Counted from the stretch's first letter, positions 1-14,800 are shown. The stretch is DNA of 64,000 nucleotides from Ulva prolifera (GCA_023078555.1 CM041197.1:5911810-5975809), one strand, 5' to 3'. Made by a program: numbers and translations. Notes: generated from the letters alone by a model not told the origin.

Positions 1-627
1 CTGTCACCTTGAAGTTGAAAAGTTCACAGGTGCTGAATATGTAATGTATTGGCTCATCGAGAAAAGATTTTCCACACGTCGAAGTTGAGTGCTTTACTAC
101 AACACACTATTCACATGACATAGGTGTGTGTGACATTTGCGCACGTCCGTTAAGAGCAACATGCTTCCCTGTCACCTTGATGTTGAAAAGTTCACAGGTG
201 CTAGATATGTAATGTATTGGCTCATCGAGAAAAGATTTTCCACACGTCGAAGTTGAGTGCTTCACTACAACACACTTAACACAAGATATAGGTGTGTGTG
301 ACCTTTGCGCACGTCCGTTAAAGCGCAACCGGCTTCCCTGTCACCTTGAAGTTAAAAAGTTCACAGGTGCTAGATATGTAATGTATTGGCTCATCGAGAA
401 AAGATTTTCCACACGTCGAAGTTGAGTGCTTCACTACAACACACTCTTCACATGACATAGGTGTGTGTGACCTTTGCGCACGTCCGTTAAGAGCAACATG
501 CTTCCCTGTCACCTTGAAGTTGAAAAGTTCACAGGTGTTGAATATGTAATGTATTGGCTCATCGAGAAATGATTTTTCACACGTCGAAGTTAAGTGCTTT
601 ACTACAACAGACTCTACACATAACATA

Positions 628-1840
628 GGTGTGTGTGACCTTTGCGCACGTCCGTTAAAGCGCAACCGGCTTCCCCGTCACCAAGTAGTTGAAAAGTTCA
701 CAGGCGCTGTATATGGCATGCATTTACTCTGCGAGAAGAGAATTCGACACATTGGATCAGAGCGCTACTCTAGAACACACTTATCACAAGACATAGGTGT
801 GTGTGACCTTTGCGCACGTCCGTTAAGAGCAACATGCTTCCCTGTCACCTTGAAGTTGAAAAGTTCACAGGTGCTGGATATGTAATGTATTGGCTCATCG
901 AGAAAAGATTTTCCACACGTCGAAGTTGAGTGCTTTACTGCAACAGACTCTACACATGACATAGGTGTGTGTGACCTTTGCGCACGTCCGTTAAAGCGCA
1001 ACCGGCGTCCCTGTCACCTAGTAGTTGAAAAGTTCACAGGCGCTGTATATGGCATGCATTTACTCAGCGAGAAGAGAATTCGACACATTGGATCAGAGCG
1101 CTGCTCTAGAACACACTTATCACAAGACATAGGTGTGTGTGACCTTTGCGCACGTCCGTTAAGAGCAACATGCTTCCCGGTCACCTTGAAGTTGAAAAGT
1201 TCACAGGTGCTGAATATGTAATGTATTGGCTCATCGAGAAGTAAATTTTCACACGTCGAAGTTAAGTGCTTTACTACAACAGACTCTACACATGACATAG
1301 GTGTGTGTGACCTTTGCGCACGTCCGTTAAAGCGCAACCGGCTTCCCCGTCACCTAGTAGTTGAAAAGTTCACAGGCGCTGTATATGGCATGCATTTACT
1401 CAGCGAGAAGAGAATTCGACACATTGGATCAGAGCGCTTCTCTTAAAAACACTTATCACAAGACATAGGTGTGTGTGACCTTTGCACACGTCCGTTAAGA
1501 GCAACATGCTTCTCTGTCACCTTGAAGTTGAAAAGTTCACAGGTGCTGAATATGTAATGTATTGGCTCATCGAGAAATGATTTTTCACACGTCGAAGTTA
1601 AGTGCTTTACTACAACACACTCTACACATGACATAGGTGTGTGTGACCTTTGCGCACGTCCGTTAAAGCGCAACCGGCGTCCCTGTCACCTAGTAGTTGA
1701 AAAGTTTACAGGCGCTGTATATGGCATGCATTTACTCAGCGACAAGAGAATTCGACACATTGGATCAGAGCGCTACTCTAGAACACACTTATCACAAGAC
1801 ATAGGTGTGTGTGACCTTTGCGCACGTCCGTTATGAGCAA
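628..1840. repeat. 336-bp dimeric higher-order repeat near left edge
   Basis: An ordinary monomer alternates with a divergent monomer. The divergent unit carries GGCATGCATTTACTC, with GCATG starting at 716, 1052, 1388 and 1724, exactly 336 bp apart. These divergent units mostly read CTCTAGAACACAC, while the copies further right read CTCTAAAAAACAC. This stretch also has more private substitutions than the rest of the array, as expected nearer an array edge, although the true edge lies outside the window. Confidence 0.85.
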
Positions 1841-2476
1841 CATGCTTCCCTGTCACCTTGAAGTTGAAAAGTTCACAGGTGCTGAATATGTAATGTATTG
1901 GCTCATCGAGAAAAGATTTTCCACACGTCGAAGTTGAGTGCTTTACTACAACACACTCTTCACATGACATAGGTGTGTGTGACCTTTGCGCACGTCTGTT
2001 AAGAGCAACATGCTTCCCTGTCACCTTGAAGTTGAAAAGTTCACAGGTGATGAATATGACTTGTATTGGCTCATCGAGAAAAGATTTTCCACACGTCGAA
2101 GTTGAGTGCTTTACTGCAACACACTCTTCACATGACATAGGTGTGTGTGACCTTTGCGCACGTCCGTTAAAGCGCAACCGGCTTCCCTGTCACCTTGAAG
2201 TTGAAAAGTTCACAGGTGCTGAATATGAAATGTATTGGCTCAGCGAGAAAAGATTTTCCACACGTCGAAGTTGAGTGCTTTACTACAACACACTCTTCAC
2301 ATGACATAGGTGTGTGTGACCTTTGCGCACGTCCGTTAAGAGCAACATGCTTCCCTGTCACCTTGAAGTTGAAAAGTTCACAGGTGCTGAATATGTAATG
2401 TATTGGCTCATCGAGAAATAATTTTTCAGACGTCGAAGTTGAGTGCTTCACTACACCACACTATTCACATGACATA

Positions 2477-2643
2477 GGTGTGTGTGACCTTTGCGCACGT
2501 CCGTTAAGAGCAACATGCTTCCCTGTCACCTAGTAGTTGAAAAGTTCACAGGCGCTGTATATGGCATGCATTTACACAGCGAGAAGAGAATTCGACACAT
2601 TGGATCAGAGCGCTACTCTAAAAAACACTTATCACAAGACATA
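2477..2643. repeat. Divergent 167-bp satellite subtype (exemplar)
   Basis: The first roughly 60 bp of this unit match ordinary monomers (GGTGTGTGTGACC through CTTCCCTGTCACCT). The rest is strongly diverged: CACCTAGTAGTTG, GGCGCTGTATATGGCATGC, GAGAATTCGACAC, GGATCAGAGCGC. Related units occur near 10232, 11577, 22341, 23686, 24189, 26039, 27888, 28391, 28894, 31586 and 33604 in the left array, and near 47499, 48002, 50358, 52207, 53384, 54224, 55568, 62500 and 63306 in the right array. Where it sits with two ordinary units it gives a 503-bp trimer, for example 28391 to 28894. Confidence 0.88.
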
Positions 2644-3679
2644 GGTGTGTGTGACCTTTGCGCACGTCCGTTAAGAGCAACATGCTTCCCTGTCACCTTG
2701 AAGTTAAAAAGTTCACAGGTGCTGAATATGTAATGTATTGGCTCATCGAGAAAAGATTTTCCACATGTCGAAGTTGAGTGCTTTACTACAACACACTCTT
2801 CACATGACATAGGTGTGTGTGACCTTTGCGCACGTCCGTTAAGAGCAACATGCTTCCCTGTCACCTTGAAGTTGAAAAGTTCACAGGTGCTGAATATGCA
2901 ATGTATTGGCTCAATCGAGAAAAGATTTTCCACACGTCGAAGTTGAGTGCTTTACTACAACACACTCTTCACATGACATAGGTGTGTGTGACCTTTGCGC
3001 ACGTCCGTTAAGAGCAACATGCTTCCCTGTCACCTTGAAGTTGAAAAGTTCACAGGTGCTGAATATGTAATGTATTGGCTCATCGAGAAACGATGTTTCA
3101 GACGTCGAAGTCAAGTGATTTACTACATCACACTCTACACATGACATAGGTGTGTGTGACCTTTGTTCACGTCCGTTAAGAGCAACATGCTTCCCTGTCA
3201 CCTTGAAGTTGAAAAGTTCACAGGTGCTGAATATGTAATGTATTGGCTCATCGAGAAAAGATTTTCCACACGTCGAAGTTGAGTGCTTCACTACAACACA
3301 CTCTTCACATGACATAGGTGTGTGTGACCTTTGCGCACGTCCGTTAAGAGCAACATGCTTCCCTGTCACCTTGAAGTTGAAAAGTTCACAGGTGCGGAAT
3401 ATGTAATGTATGGGCTCATCGAGAAAAGATTTTCCACACGTCGAAGTTGAGTGCTTTACTACAACACACTCTTCACATGACATAGGTGTGTGTGACCTTT
3501 GCGCACGTCTGTTAAGAGCAACATGCTTCCCTGTCACCTTGAAGTTGAAAAGTTCACAGGTGATGAATATGACTTGTATTGGCTCATCGAGAAAAGATTT
3601 TCCACACGTCGAAGTTGAGTGCTTTACTACAACACACTCTTCACATGACATAGGTGTGTGTGACCTTTGCGCACGTCCG

Positions 3680-6600
3680 TTAAAGCGCAACCGGCTTCCC
3701 TGTCACCTTGAAGTTGATAAGTTCACAGGTGCTGAATATGAAATGTATTGGCTCAGCGAGAAAAGATTTTCCACACGTCGAAGTTGAGTGCTTCACTACA
3801 ACACACTCTTCACATGACATAGGTGTGTGTGACCTTTGCGCACGTCCGTTAAGAGCAACATGCTTCCCTGTCACCTTGAAGTTGAAAAGTTCACAGGTGC
3901 TGAATATGTAATGTATTGGCTCATCGAGAAACGATGTTTCAGACGTCGAAGTTAAGTGATTTACTACATCACACTCTACACATGACATAGGTGTGTGTGA
4001 CCTTTGTTCACGTCCGTTAAGAGCAACATGCTTCCCTGTCACCTTGAAGTTGAAAAGTTCACAGGTGCTGAATATGTAATGTATTGGCTCATCGAGAAAA
4101 GATTTTCCACACGTCGAAGTTGAGTGCTTCACTACAACACACTCTTCACATGACATAGGTGTGTGTGACCTTTGCGCACGTCCGTTAAGAGCAACATGCT
4201 TCCCTGTCACCTTGAAGTTGAAAAGTCAACAGGTGCTGAATATGTAATGTATTGGCTCATCGAGAAATGATTTTTCACACGTCGAAGTTGAGTGCTTTAC
4301 TACAACACACTTAACTCAAGATATAGGTGTGTGTGACCTTTGCGCACGTCCGTTAAAGCGCAACCGGGTTCCCTGTCACCTTGAAGTTGAAAAGTTCACA
4401 GGTGCTGAATATGTAATGTTTTGGCTCGTCGAGAAAAGATTTTCCACACGTCGAAGTTGAGTGCTTTACTACAACACACTCTTCACATGACATAGGTGTG
4501 TGTGACCTTTGCGCACGTCCGTTAAGAGCAACATGCTTCCCTGTCACCTTGAAGTTGAAAAGTTCACAGGTGCTGAATATGTAATGTATTGGCTCATCGA
4601 GAAACGATGTTTCAGACGTCGAAGTTAAGTGATTTACTACATCACACTCTACACATGACATAGGTGTGTGTGACCTTTGTTCACGTCCGTTAAGAGCAAC
4701 ATGCTTCCCTGTCACCTTGAAGTTGAAAAGTTCACAGGTTCTGAATATGTAATGTATTGGCTCATCGAGAAAAGATTTTCCACACGTCGAAGTTGAGTGC
4801 TTCACTACAACACACTCTTCACATGACATAGGTGTGTGTGACCTTTGCGCACGTCCGTTAAGAGCAACATGCTTCCCTGTCACCTTGAAGTTGAAAAGTC
4901 AACAGGTGCTGAATATGTAATGTATTGGCTCATCGAGAAATGATTTTTCACACGTCGAAGTTGAGTGCTTTACTACAACACACTTAACTCAAGATATAGG
5001 TGTGTGTGACCTTTGCGCACGTCCGTTAAAGCGCAACCGGGTTCCCTGTCACCTTGAAGTTGAAAAGTTCACAGGTGCTGAATATGTAATGTATTGGCTC
5101 ATCGAGAAAAGATTTTCCACACGTCGAAGTTGAGTGCTTTACTACAACACACTCTTCACATGACATAGGTGTGTGTGACCTTTGCGCACGTCCGTTAAGA
5201 GCAACATGCTTCCCTGTCACCTTGAAGTTGAAAAGTCAACAGGTGCTGAATATGTAATGTATTGGCTCATCGAGAAACGATGTTTCAGACGTCGAAGTTG
5301 AGTGCTTTACTACAACACACTCTACACATGACATAGGTGTGTGTGACCTTTGTTCACGTCCGTTAAGAGCAACATGCTTCCCTGTCACCTTGAAGTTGAA
5401 AAGTTCACAGGTGCTGAATATGAAATGTATTGGCTCAGCGAGAAAAGATTTTCCACACGTCGAAGTTAAGTGATTTACTACATCACACTCTACACATGAC
5501 ATAGGTGTGTGTGACCTTTGTTCACGTCCGTTAAGAGCAACATGCTTCCCTGTCACCTTGAAGTTGAAAAGTTCACAGGTCCTGAATATGTAATGTATTG
5601 GCTCATCGAGAAAAGATTTTCCACACGTCGAAGTTGAGTGCTTCACTACAACACACTCTTCACATGACATAGGTGTGTGTGACCTTTGCGCACGTCCGTA
5701 AAGAGCAACATGCTTCCCTGTCACCTTGAAGTTGAAAAGTCAACATGTGCTGAATATGTAATGTATTGGCTCATCGAGATATGATTTTTCACACGTCGAA
5801 GTTGAGTGCTTTACTACAACACACTTAACTCAAGATATAGGTGTGTGTGACCTTTGCGCACGTCCGTTAAAGCGCAACCGGGTTCCCTGTCACCTTGAAG
5901 TTGAAAAGTTCACAGGTGCTGAATATGTAATGTATTGGCTCATCGAGAAAAGATTTTCCACACGTCGAAGTTGAGTGCTTTACTACAACACACTCTTCAC
6001 ATGACATAGGTGTGTGTGACCTTTGCGCACGTCCGTTAAGAGCAACATGCTTCCCTGTCACCTTGAAGTTGAAAAGTTCACAGGTGCTGAATATGTAATG
6101 TATTGGCTCATCGAGAAACGATGTTTCAGACGTCGAAGTTAAGTGATTTACTACATCACACTCTACACATGACATAGGTGTGTGTGACCTTTGTTCACGT
6201 CCGTTAAGAGCAACATGCTTCCCTGTCACCTTGAAGTTGAAAAGTTCACAGGTGCTGAATATGTAATGTATTGGCTCATCGAGAAAAGATTTTCCACACG
6301 TCGAAGTTGAGTGCTTCACTACAACACACTCTTCACATGACATAGGTGTGTGTGACCTTTGCGCACGTCCGTTAAGAGCAACATGCTTCCCTGTCACCTT
6401 GAAGTTGAAAAGTCAACAGGTGCTGAATATGTAATGTATTGGCTCATCGAGAAATGATTTTTCACACGTCGAAGTTGAGTGCTTTACTACAACACACTTA
6501 ACTCAAGATATAGGTGTGTGTGACCTTTGCGCACGTCCGTTAAAGCGCAACCGGGTTCCCTGTCACCTTGAAGTTGAAAAGTTCACAGGTGCTGAATATG

Positions 6601-7044
6601 AAATGTATTGGCTCAGCGAGAAAAGATTTTCCACACGTCGAAGTTGAGTGCTTTACTACAACACACTCATCACATGACATAGGTGTGTGTGACCTTTGCG
6701 CACGTCCGTTAAGAGCAACATGCTTCCCTGTCACCTTGAAGTTGAAAAGTTCACAGGTGCTGAATATGTAATGTATTGGCTCATCGAGAAACGATGTTTC
6801 AGACGTCGAAGTTAAGTGATTTACTACATCACACTCTACACATGACATAGGTGTGTGTGACCTTTGTTCACGTCCGTTAAAAGCAACATGCTTCCCTGTC
6901 ACCTTGAAGTTGAAAAGTTCACAGGTCCTGAATATGTAATGTATTGGCTCATCGAGAAAAGATTTTCCACACGTCGAAGTTGAGTGCTTTACTACAACAC
7001 ACTTAACTCAAGATATAGGTGTGTGTGACCTTTGCGCACGTCCG
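3680..7044. repeat. 673-bp tetrameric higher-order repeat block
   Basis: Four-monomer units of 673 bp (three of 168 and one of 169) start at 3680, 4353, 5867 and 6540. A 841-bp pentamer lies between 5026 and 5867. Within each unit the order is a 169-bp TTAAAGCGCAACC monomer, an ordinary monomer, a monomer with GATGTTTCAGACG and GATTTACTACATC, and a monomer with GTCAACAGG followed by CTTAACTCAAGATATA. The same tetramer recurs at 14952, 15625, 16298, 19492 and 20165. Confidence 0.85.
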
Positions 7045-10000
7045 TTAAAGCGCAACCGGGTTCCCTGTCACCTTGAAGTTGAAAAGTTCACAGGTGCTGA
7101 ATATGTAATGTATTGGCTCATCGAGAAAAGATTTTCCACACGTCGAAGTTGAGTGCTTTACTACAACACACTCTTCACATGACATAGGTGTGTGTGACCT
7201 TTGCGCACGTCTGTTAAGAGCAACATGCTTCCCTGTCACCTTGAAGTTGAAAAGTTCACAGGTGATGAATATGACTTGTATTGGCTCATCGAGAAAAGAT
7301 TTTCCACACGTCGAAGTTGAGTGCTTTACTGCAACACACTCTTCACATGACATAGGTGTGTGTGACCTTTGCGCACGTCCGTTAAAGCGCAACCGGGTTC
7401 CCTGTCACCTTGAAGTTGAAAAGTTCACAGGTGCTGAATATGTAATGTATTGGCTCATCGAGAAAAGATTTTCCACACGTCGAAGTTGAGTGCTTTACTA
7501 CAACACACTCTTCACATGACATAGGTGTGTGTGACCTTTGCGCACGTCTGTTAAGAGCAACATGCTTCCCTGTCACCTTGAAGTTGAAAAGTTCACAGGT
7601 GATGAATATGAAATGTATTGGCTCAGCGAGAAAAGATTTTCCACACGTCGAAGTTGAGTGCTTTACTACAACACACTCTTCACATGACATAGGTGTGTGT
7701 GACCTTTGCGCACGTCCGTTAAAGCGCAACCGGCTTCCCTGTCACCTTGAAGTTGAAAAGTTCACAGGTGCTGAATATGAAATGTATTGGCTCAGCGAGA
7801 AAAGATTTTCCACACGTCGAAGTTGAGTGCTTTACTACAACACACTCTTCACATGACATAGGTGTGTGTGACCTTTGCGCACGTCCGTTAAGAGCAACAT
7901 GCTTCCCTGTCACCTTGAAGTTGAAAAGTTCACAGGTGCTGAATATGTAATGTATTGGCTCATCGAGAAACGATGTTTCAGACGTCGAAGTTAAGTGATT
8001 TACTACATCACACTCTACACATGACATAGGTGTGTGTGACCTTTGTTCACGTCCGTTAAAAGCAACATGCTTCCCTGTCACCTTGAAGTTGAAAAGTTCA
8101 CAGGTCCTGAATATGTAATGTATTGGCTCATCGAGAAAAGATTTTCCACACGTCGAAGTTGAGTGCTTCACTACAACACACTTAACTCAAGATATAGGTG
8201 TGTGTGACCTTTGCGCACGTCCGTTAAAGCGCAACCGGGTTCCCTGTCACCTTGAAGTTGAAAAGTTCACAGGTGCTGAATATGTAATGTATTGGCTCAT
8301 CGAGAAAAGATTTTCCACACGTCGAAGTTGAGTGCTTTACTACAACACACTCTTCACATGACATAGGTGTGTGTGACCTTTGCGCACGTCTGTTAAGAGC
8401 AACATGCTTCCCTGTCACCTTGAAGTTGAAAAGTTCACAGGTGATGAATATGACTTGTATTGGCTCATCGAGAAAAGATTTTCCACACGTCGAAGTTGAG
8501 TGCTTTACTGCAACACACTCTTCACATGACATAGGTGTGTGTGACCTTTGCGCACGTCCGTTAAAGCGCAACCGGGTTCCCTGTCACCTTGAAGTTGAAA
8601 AGTTCACAGGTGCTGAATATGTAATGTATTGGCTCATCGAGAAAAGATTTTCCACACGTCGAAGTTGAGTGCTTTACTACAACACACTCTTCACATGACA
8701 TAGGTGTGTGTGACCTTTGCGCACGTCTGTTAAGAGCAACATGCTTCCCTGTCACCTTGAAGTTGAAAAGTTCACAGGTGATGAATATGACTTGTATTGG
8801 CTCATCGAGAAAAGATTTTCCACACGTCGAAGTTGAGTGCTTTACTACAACACACTCTTCACATGACATAGGTGTGTGTGACCTTTGCGCACGTCCGTTA
8901 AAGCGCAACCGGCTTCCCTGTCACCTTGAAGTTGAAAAGTTCACAGGTGCTGAATATGAAATGTATTGGCTCAGCGAGAAAAGATTTTCCACACGTCGAA
9001 GTTGAGTGCTTTACTACAACACACTCTTCACATGACATAGGTGTGTGTGACCTTTGCGCACGTCCGTTAAGAGCAACATGCTTCCCTGTCACCTTGAAGT
9101 TGAAAAGTTCACAGGTGCTGAATATGTAATGTATTGGCTCATCGAGAAACGATGTTTCAGACGTCGAAGTTAAGTGATTTACTACATCACACTCTACACA
9201 TGACATAGGTGTGTGTGACCTTTGTTCACGTCCGTTAAAAGCAACATGCTTCCCTGTCACCTTGAAGTTGAAAAGTTCACAGGTCCTGAATATGTAATGT
9301 ATTGGCTCATCGAGAAAAGATTTTCCACACGTCGAAGTTGAGTGCTTCACTACAACACACTCTTCACATGACATAGGTGTGTGTGACCTTTGCGCACGTC
9401 CGTTAAGAGCAACATGCTTCCCTGTCACCTTGAAGTTGAAAAGTCAACAGGTGCTGAATATGTAATGTATTGGCTCATCGAGAAATGATTTTTCACACGT
9501 CGAAGTTGAGTGCTTTACTACAACACACTTAACTCAAGATATAGGTGTGTGTGACCTTTGCGCACGTCCGTTAAAGCGCAACCGGGTTCCCTGTCACCTT
9601 GAAGTTGAAAAGTTCACAGGTGCTGAATATGTAATGTATTGGCTCATCGAGAAAAGATTTTCCACACGTCGAAGTTGAGTGCTTTACTACAACACACTCT
9701 TCACATGACATAGGTGTGTGTGACCTTTGCGCACGTCTGTTAAGAGCAACATGCTTCCCTGTCACCTTGAAGTTGAAAAGTTCACAGGTGATGAATATGA
9801 CTTGTATTGGCTCATCGAGAAAAGATTTTCCACACGTCGAAGTTGAGTGCTTTACTGCAACACACTCTTCACATGACATAGGTGTGTGTGACCTTTGCGC
9901 ACGTCCGTTAAAGCGCAACCGGCTTCCCTGTCACCTTGAAGTTGAAAAGTTCACAGGTGCTGAATATGAAATGTATTGGCTCAGCGAGAAAAGATTTTCC

Positions 10001-11840
10001 ACACGTCGAAGTTGAGTGCTTTACTACAACACACTCATCACATGACATAGGTGTGTGTGACCTTTGCGCACGTCCGTTAAGAGCAACATGCTTCCCTGTC
10101 ACCTTGAAGTTGAAAAGTTCACAGGTGCTGAATATGTAATGTATTGGCTCATCGAGAAATAATTTTTCAGACGTCGAAGTTGAGTGCTTCACTACACCAC
10201 ACTATTCACATGACATAGGTGTGTGTGACCTTTGCGCACGTCCGTTAAGAGCAACATGCTTCCCTGTCACCTTGAAGTTGAAAAGTTCACAGGCGCTGTA
10301 TATGGCATGCATTTACACTGCGAGAAGAGAATTCGACACATTGGATCAGAGCGCTACTCTAAAAAACACTTATCACAAGACATAGGTGTGTGTGACCTTT
10401 GCGCACGTCCGTTAAGAGCAACATGCTTCCCTGTCACCTTGAAGTTGAAAAGTTCACAGGTGCTGAATATGTAATGTATTGGCTCATCGAGAAACGATGT
10501 TTCAGACGTCGAAGTTAAGTGATTTACTACATCACACTCTACACATGACATAGGTGTGTGTGACCTTTGTTCACGTCCGTTAAAAGCAACATGCTTCCCT
10601 GTCACCTTGAAGTTGAAAAGTTCACAGGTCCTGAATATGTAATGTATTGGCTCATCGAGAAAAGATTTTCCACACGTCGAAGTTGAGTGCTTCACTACAA
10701 CACACTCTTCACATGACATAGGTGTGTGTGACCTTTGCGCACGTCCGTTAAGAGCAACATGCTTCCCTGTCACCTTGAAGTTGAAAAGTCAACAGGTGCT
10801 GAATATGTAATGTATTGGCTCATCGAGAAATGATTTTTCACACGTCGAAGTTGAGTGCTTTACTACAACACACTTAACTCAAGATATAGGTGTGTGTGAC
10901 CTTTGCGCACGTCCGTTAAAGCGCAACCGGGTTCCCTGTCACCTTGAAGTTGAAAAGTTCACAGGTGCTGAATATGTAATGTATTGGCTCATCGAGAAAA
11001 GATTTTCCACACGTCGAAGTTGAGTGCTTTACTACAACACACTCTTCACATGACATAGGTGTGTGTGACCTTTGCGCACGTCTGTTAAGAGCAACATGCT
11101 TCCCTGTCACCTTGAAGTTGAAAAGTTCACAGGTGATGAATATGACTTGTATTGGCTCATCGAGAAAAGATTTTCCACACGTCGAAGTTGAGTGCTTTAC
11201 TGCAACACACTCTTCACATGACATAGGTGTGTGTGACCTTTGCGCACGTCCGTTAAAGCGCAACCGGCTTCCCTGTCACCTTGAAGTTGAAAAGTTCACA
11301 GGTGCTGAATATGAAATGTATTGGCTCAGCGAGAAAAGATTTTCCACACGTCGAAGTTGAGTGCTTTACTACAACACACTCATCACATGACATAGGTGTG
11401 TGTGACCTTTGCGCACGTCCGTTAAGAGCAACATGCTTCCCTGTCACCTTGAAGTTGAAAAGTTCACAGGTGCTGAATATGTAATGTATTGGCTCATCGA
11501 GAAATAATTTTTCAGACGTCGAAGTTGAGTGCTTCACTACACCACACTATTCACATGACATAGGTGTGTGTGACCTTTGCGCACGTCCGTTAAGAGCAAC
11601 ATGCTTCCCTGTCACCTAGTAGTTGAAAAGTTCACAGGCGCTGTATATGGCATGCATTTACACAGCGAGAAGAGAATTCGACACATTGGATCAGAGCGCT
11701 ACTCTAAAAAACACTTATCACAAGACATACGTGTGTGTGACCTTTGCGCACGTCCGTTAAGAGCAACATGCTTCCCTGTCACCTTGAAGTTGAAAAGTTC
11801 ACAGGTGCTGAATATGTAATGTATTGGCTCATCGAGAAAC
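5026..11840. repeat. Large intra-array duplication, copy 1
   Basis: The ordered series of monomer subtypes here recurs at 18483-23940. The offset changes in steps: 13457 bp at 5026, 13625 bp at 5867-7045, 12446 bp at 8224-8898 and 12109 bp at 9908-11577. The steps mean that whole monomers were gained or lost in one copy after duplication, about 1179 bp (7 units) near 7.4-8.2 kb and 337 bp (2 units) near 9.6 kb. A shorter part (12261-13400) also matches 18483-19622 at offset 6222. Confidence 0.8.
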
Positions 11841-14800
11841 GATGTTTCAGACGTCGAAGTTAAGTGATTTACTACATCACACTCTACACATGACATAGGT
11901 GTGTGTGACCTTTGTTCACGTCCGTTAAGAGCAACATGCTTCCCTGTCACCTTGAAGTTGAAAAGTTCACAGGTGCTGAATATGTAATGTATTGGCTCAT
12001 CGAGAAAAGATTTTCCACACGTCGAAGTTGAGTGCTTCACTACAACACACTCTTCACATGACATAGGTGTGTGTGACCTTTGCGCACGTCCGTTAAGAGC
12101 AACATGCTTCCCTGTCACCTTGAAGTTGAAAAGTCAACAGGTGCTGAATATGTAATGTATTGGCTCATCGAGAAATGATTTTTCACACGTCGAAGTTGAG
12201 TGCTTTACTACAACACACTTAACTCAAGATATAGGTGTGTGTGACCTTTGCGCACGTCCGTTAAAGCGCAACCGGGTTCCCTGTCACCTTGAAGTTGAAA
12301 AGTTCACAGGTGCTGAATATGTAATGTATTGGCTCATCGAGAAAAGATTTTCCACACGTCGAAGTTGAGTGCTTTACTACAACACACTCTTCACATGACA
12401 TAGGTGTGTGTGACCTTTGCGCACGTCCGTTAAGAGCAACATGCTTCCCTGTCACCTTGAAGTTGAAAAGTCAACAGGTGCTGAATATGTAATGTATTGG
12501 CTCATCGAGAAACGATGTTTCAGACGTCGAAGTTGAGTGCTTTACTACAACACACTCTACACATGACATAGGTGTGTGTGACCTTTGTTCACGTCCGTTA
12601 AGAGCAACATGCTTCCCTGTCACCTTGAAGTTGAAAAGTTCACAGGTGCTGAATATGAAATGTATTGGCTCAGCGAGAAAAGATTTTCCACACGTCGAAG
12701 TTGAGTGCTTTACTACAACACACTCTTCACATGACATAGGTGTGTGTGACCTTTGCGCACGTCCGTTAAGAGCAACATGCTTCCCTGTCACCTTGAAGTT
12801 GAAAAGTTCACAGGTGCTGAATATGTAATGTATTGGCTCATCGAGAAACGATGTTTCAGACGTCGAAGTTAAGTGATTTACTACATCACACTCTACACAT
12901 GACATAGGTGTGTGTGACCTTTGTTCACGTCCGTTAAGAGCAACATGCTTCCCTGTCACCTTGAAGTTGAAAAGTTCACAGGTCCTGAATATGTAATGTA
13001 TTGGCTCATCGAGAAAAGATTTTCCACACGTCGAAGTTGAGTGCTTCACTACAACACACTCTTCACATGACATAGGTGTGTGTGACCTTTGCGCACGTCC
13101 GTAAAGAGCAACATGCTTCCCTGTCACCTTGAAGTTGAAAAGTCAACATGTGCTGAATATGTAATGTATTGGCTCATCGAGAAATGATTTTTCACACGTC
13201 GAAGTTGAGTGCTTTACTACAACACACTTAACTCAAGATATAGGTGTGTGTGACCTTTGCGCACGTCCGTTAAAGCGCAACCGGGTTCCCTGTCACCTTG
13301 AAGTTGAAAAGTTCACAGGTGCTGAATATGTAATGTATTGGCTCATCGAGAAAAGATTTTCCACACGTCGAAGTTGAGTGCTTTACTACAACACACTTAA
13401 CTCAAGATATACGTGTGTGTGACCTTTGCGCACGTCCGTTAAGAGCAACATGCTTCCCTGTCACCTTGAAGTTGAAAAGTTCACAGGTGCTGAATATGTA
13501 ATGTATTGGCTCATCGAGAAACGATGTTTCAGACGTCGAAGTTAAGTGATTTACTACATCACACTCTACACATGACATAGGTGTGTGTGACCTTTGTTCA
13601 CGTCCGTTAAAAGCAACATGCTTCCCTGTCACCTTGAAGTTGAAAAGTTCACAGGTGCTGAATATGTAATGTATTGGCTCATCGAGAAAAGATTTTCCAC
13701 ACGTCGAAGTTGAGTGCTTCACTACAACACACTCTTCACATGACATAGGTGTGTGTGACCTTTGCGCACGTCCGTTAAGAGCAACATGCTTCCCTGTCAC
13801 CTTGAAGTTGAAAAGTCAACAGGTGCTGAATATGTAATGTATTGGCTCATCGAGAAATGATTTTTCACACGTCGAAGTTGAGTGCTTTACTGCAACACAC
13901 TCTTCACATGACATAGGTGTGTGTGACCTTTGCGCACGTCCGTTAAAGCGCAACCGGCTTCCCTGTCACCTTGAAGTTGAAAAGTTCACAGGTCCTGAAT
14001 ATGTAATGTATTGGCTCATCGAGAAAAGATTTTCCACACGTCGAAGTTGAGTGCTTCACTACAACACACTCTTCACATGACATAGGTGTGTGTGACCTTT
14101 GCGCACGTCCGTTAAGAGCAACATGCTTCCCTGTCACCTTGAAGTTGAAAAGTTCACAGGTGCTGAATATGTAATGTATTGGCTCATCGAGAAAAGATTT
14201 TCCACACGTCGAAGTTGAGTGCTTTACTACAACACACTCATCACATGACATAGGTGTGTGTGACCTTTGCGCACGTCCGTTAAGAGCAACATGCTTCCCT
14301 GTCACCTTGAAGTTGAAAAGTTCACAGGTGCTGAATATGTAATGTATTGGCTCATCGAGAAACGATGTTTCAGACGTCGAAGTTAAGTGATTTACTACAT
14401 CACACTCTACACATGACATAGGTGTGTGTGACCTTTGTTCACGTCCGTTAAGAGCAACATGCTTCCCTGTCACCTTGAAGTTGAAAAGTTCACAGGTGTT
14501 GAATATGTAATGTATTGGCTCATCGAGAAAAGATTTTCCACACGTCGAAGTTGAGTGCTTCACTACAACACACTCTTTACATGACATAGGTGTGTGTGAC
14601 CTTTGCGCACGTCCGTTAAGAGCAACATGCTTCCCTGTCACCTTGAAGTTGAAAAGTTCACAGGTGCTGAATATGTAATGTATTGGCTCATCGAGAAACG
14701 ATGTTTCAGACGTCGAAGTTGAGTGCTTCACTACAACACACTCTTCACATGACATAGGTGTGTGTGACCTTTGCGCACGTCCGTTAAGAGCAACATGCTT

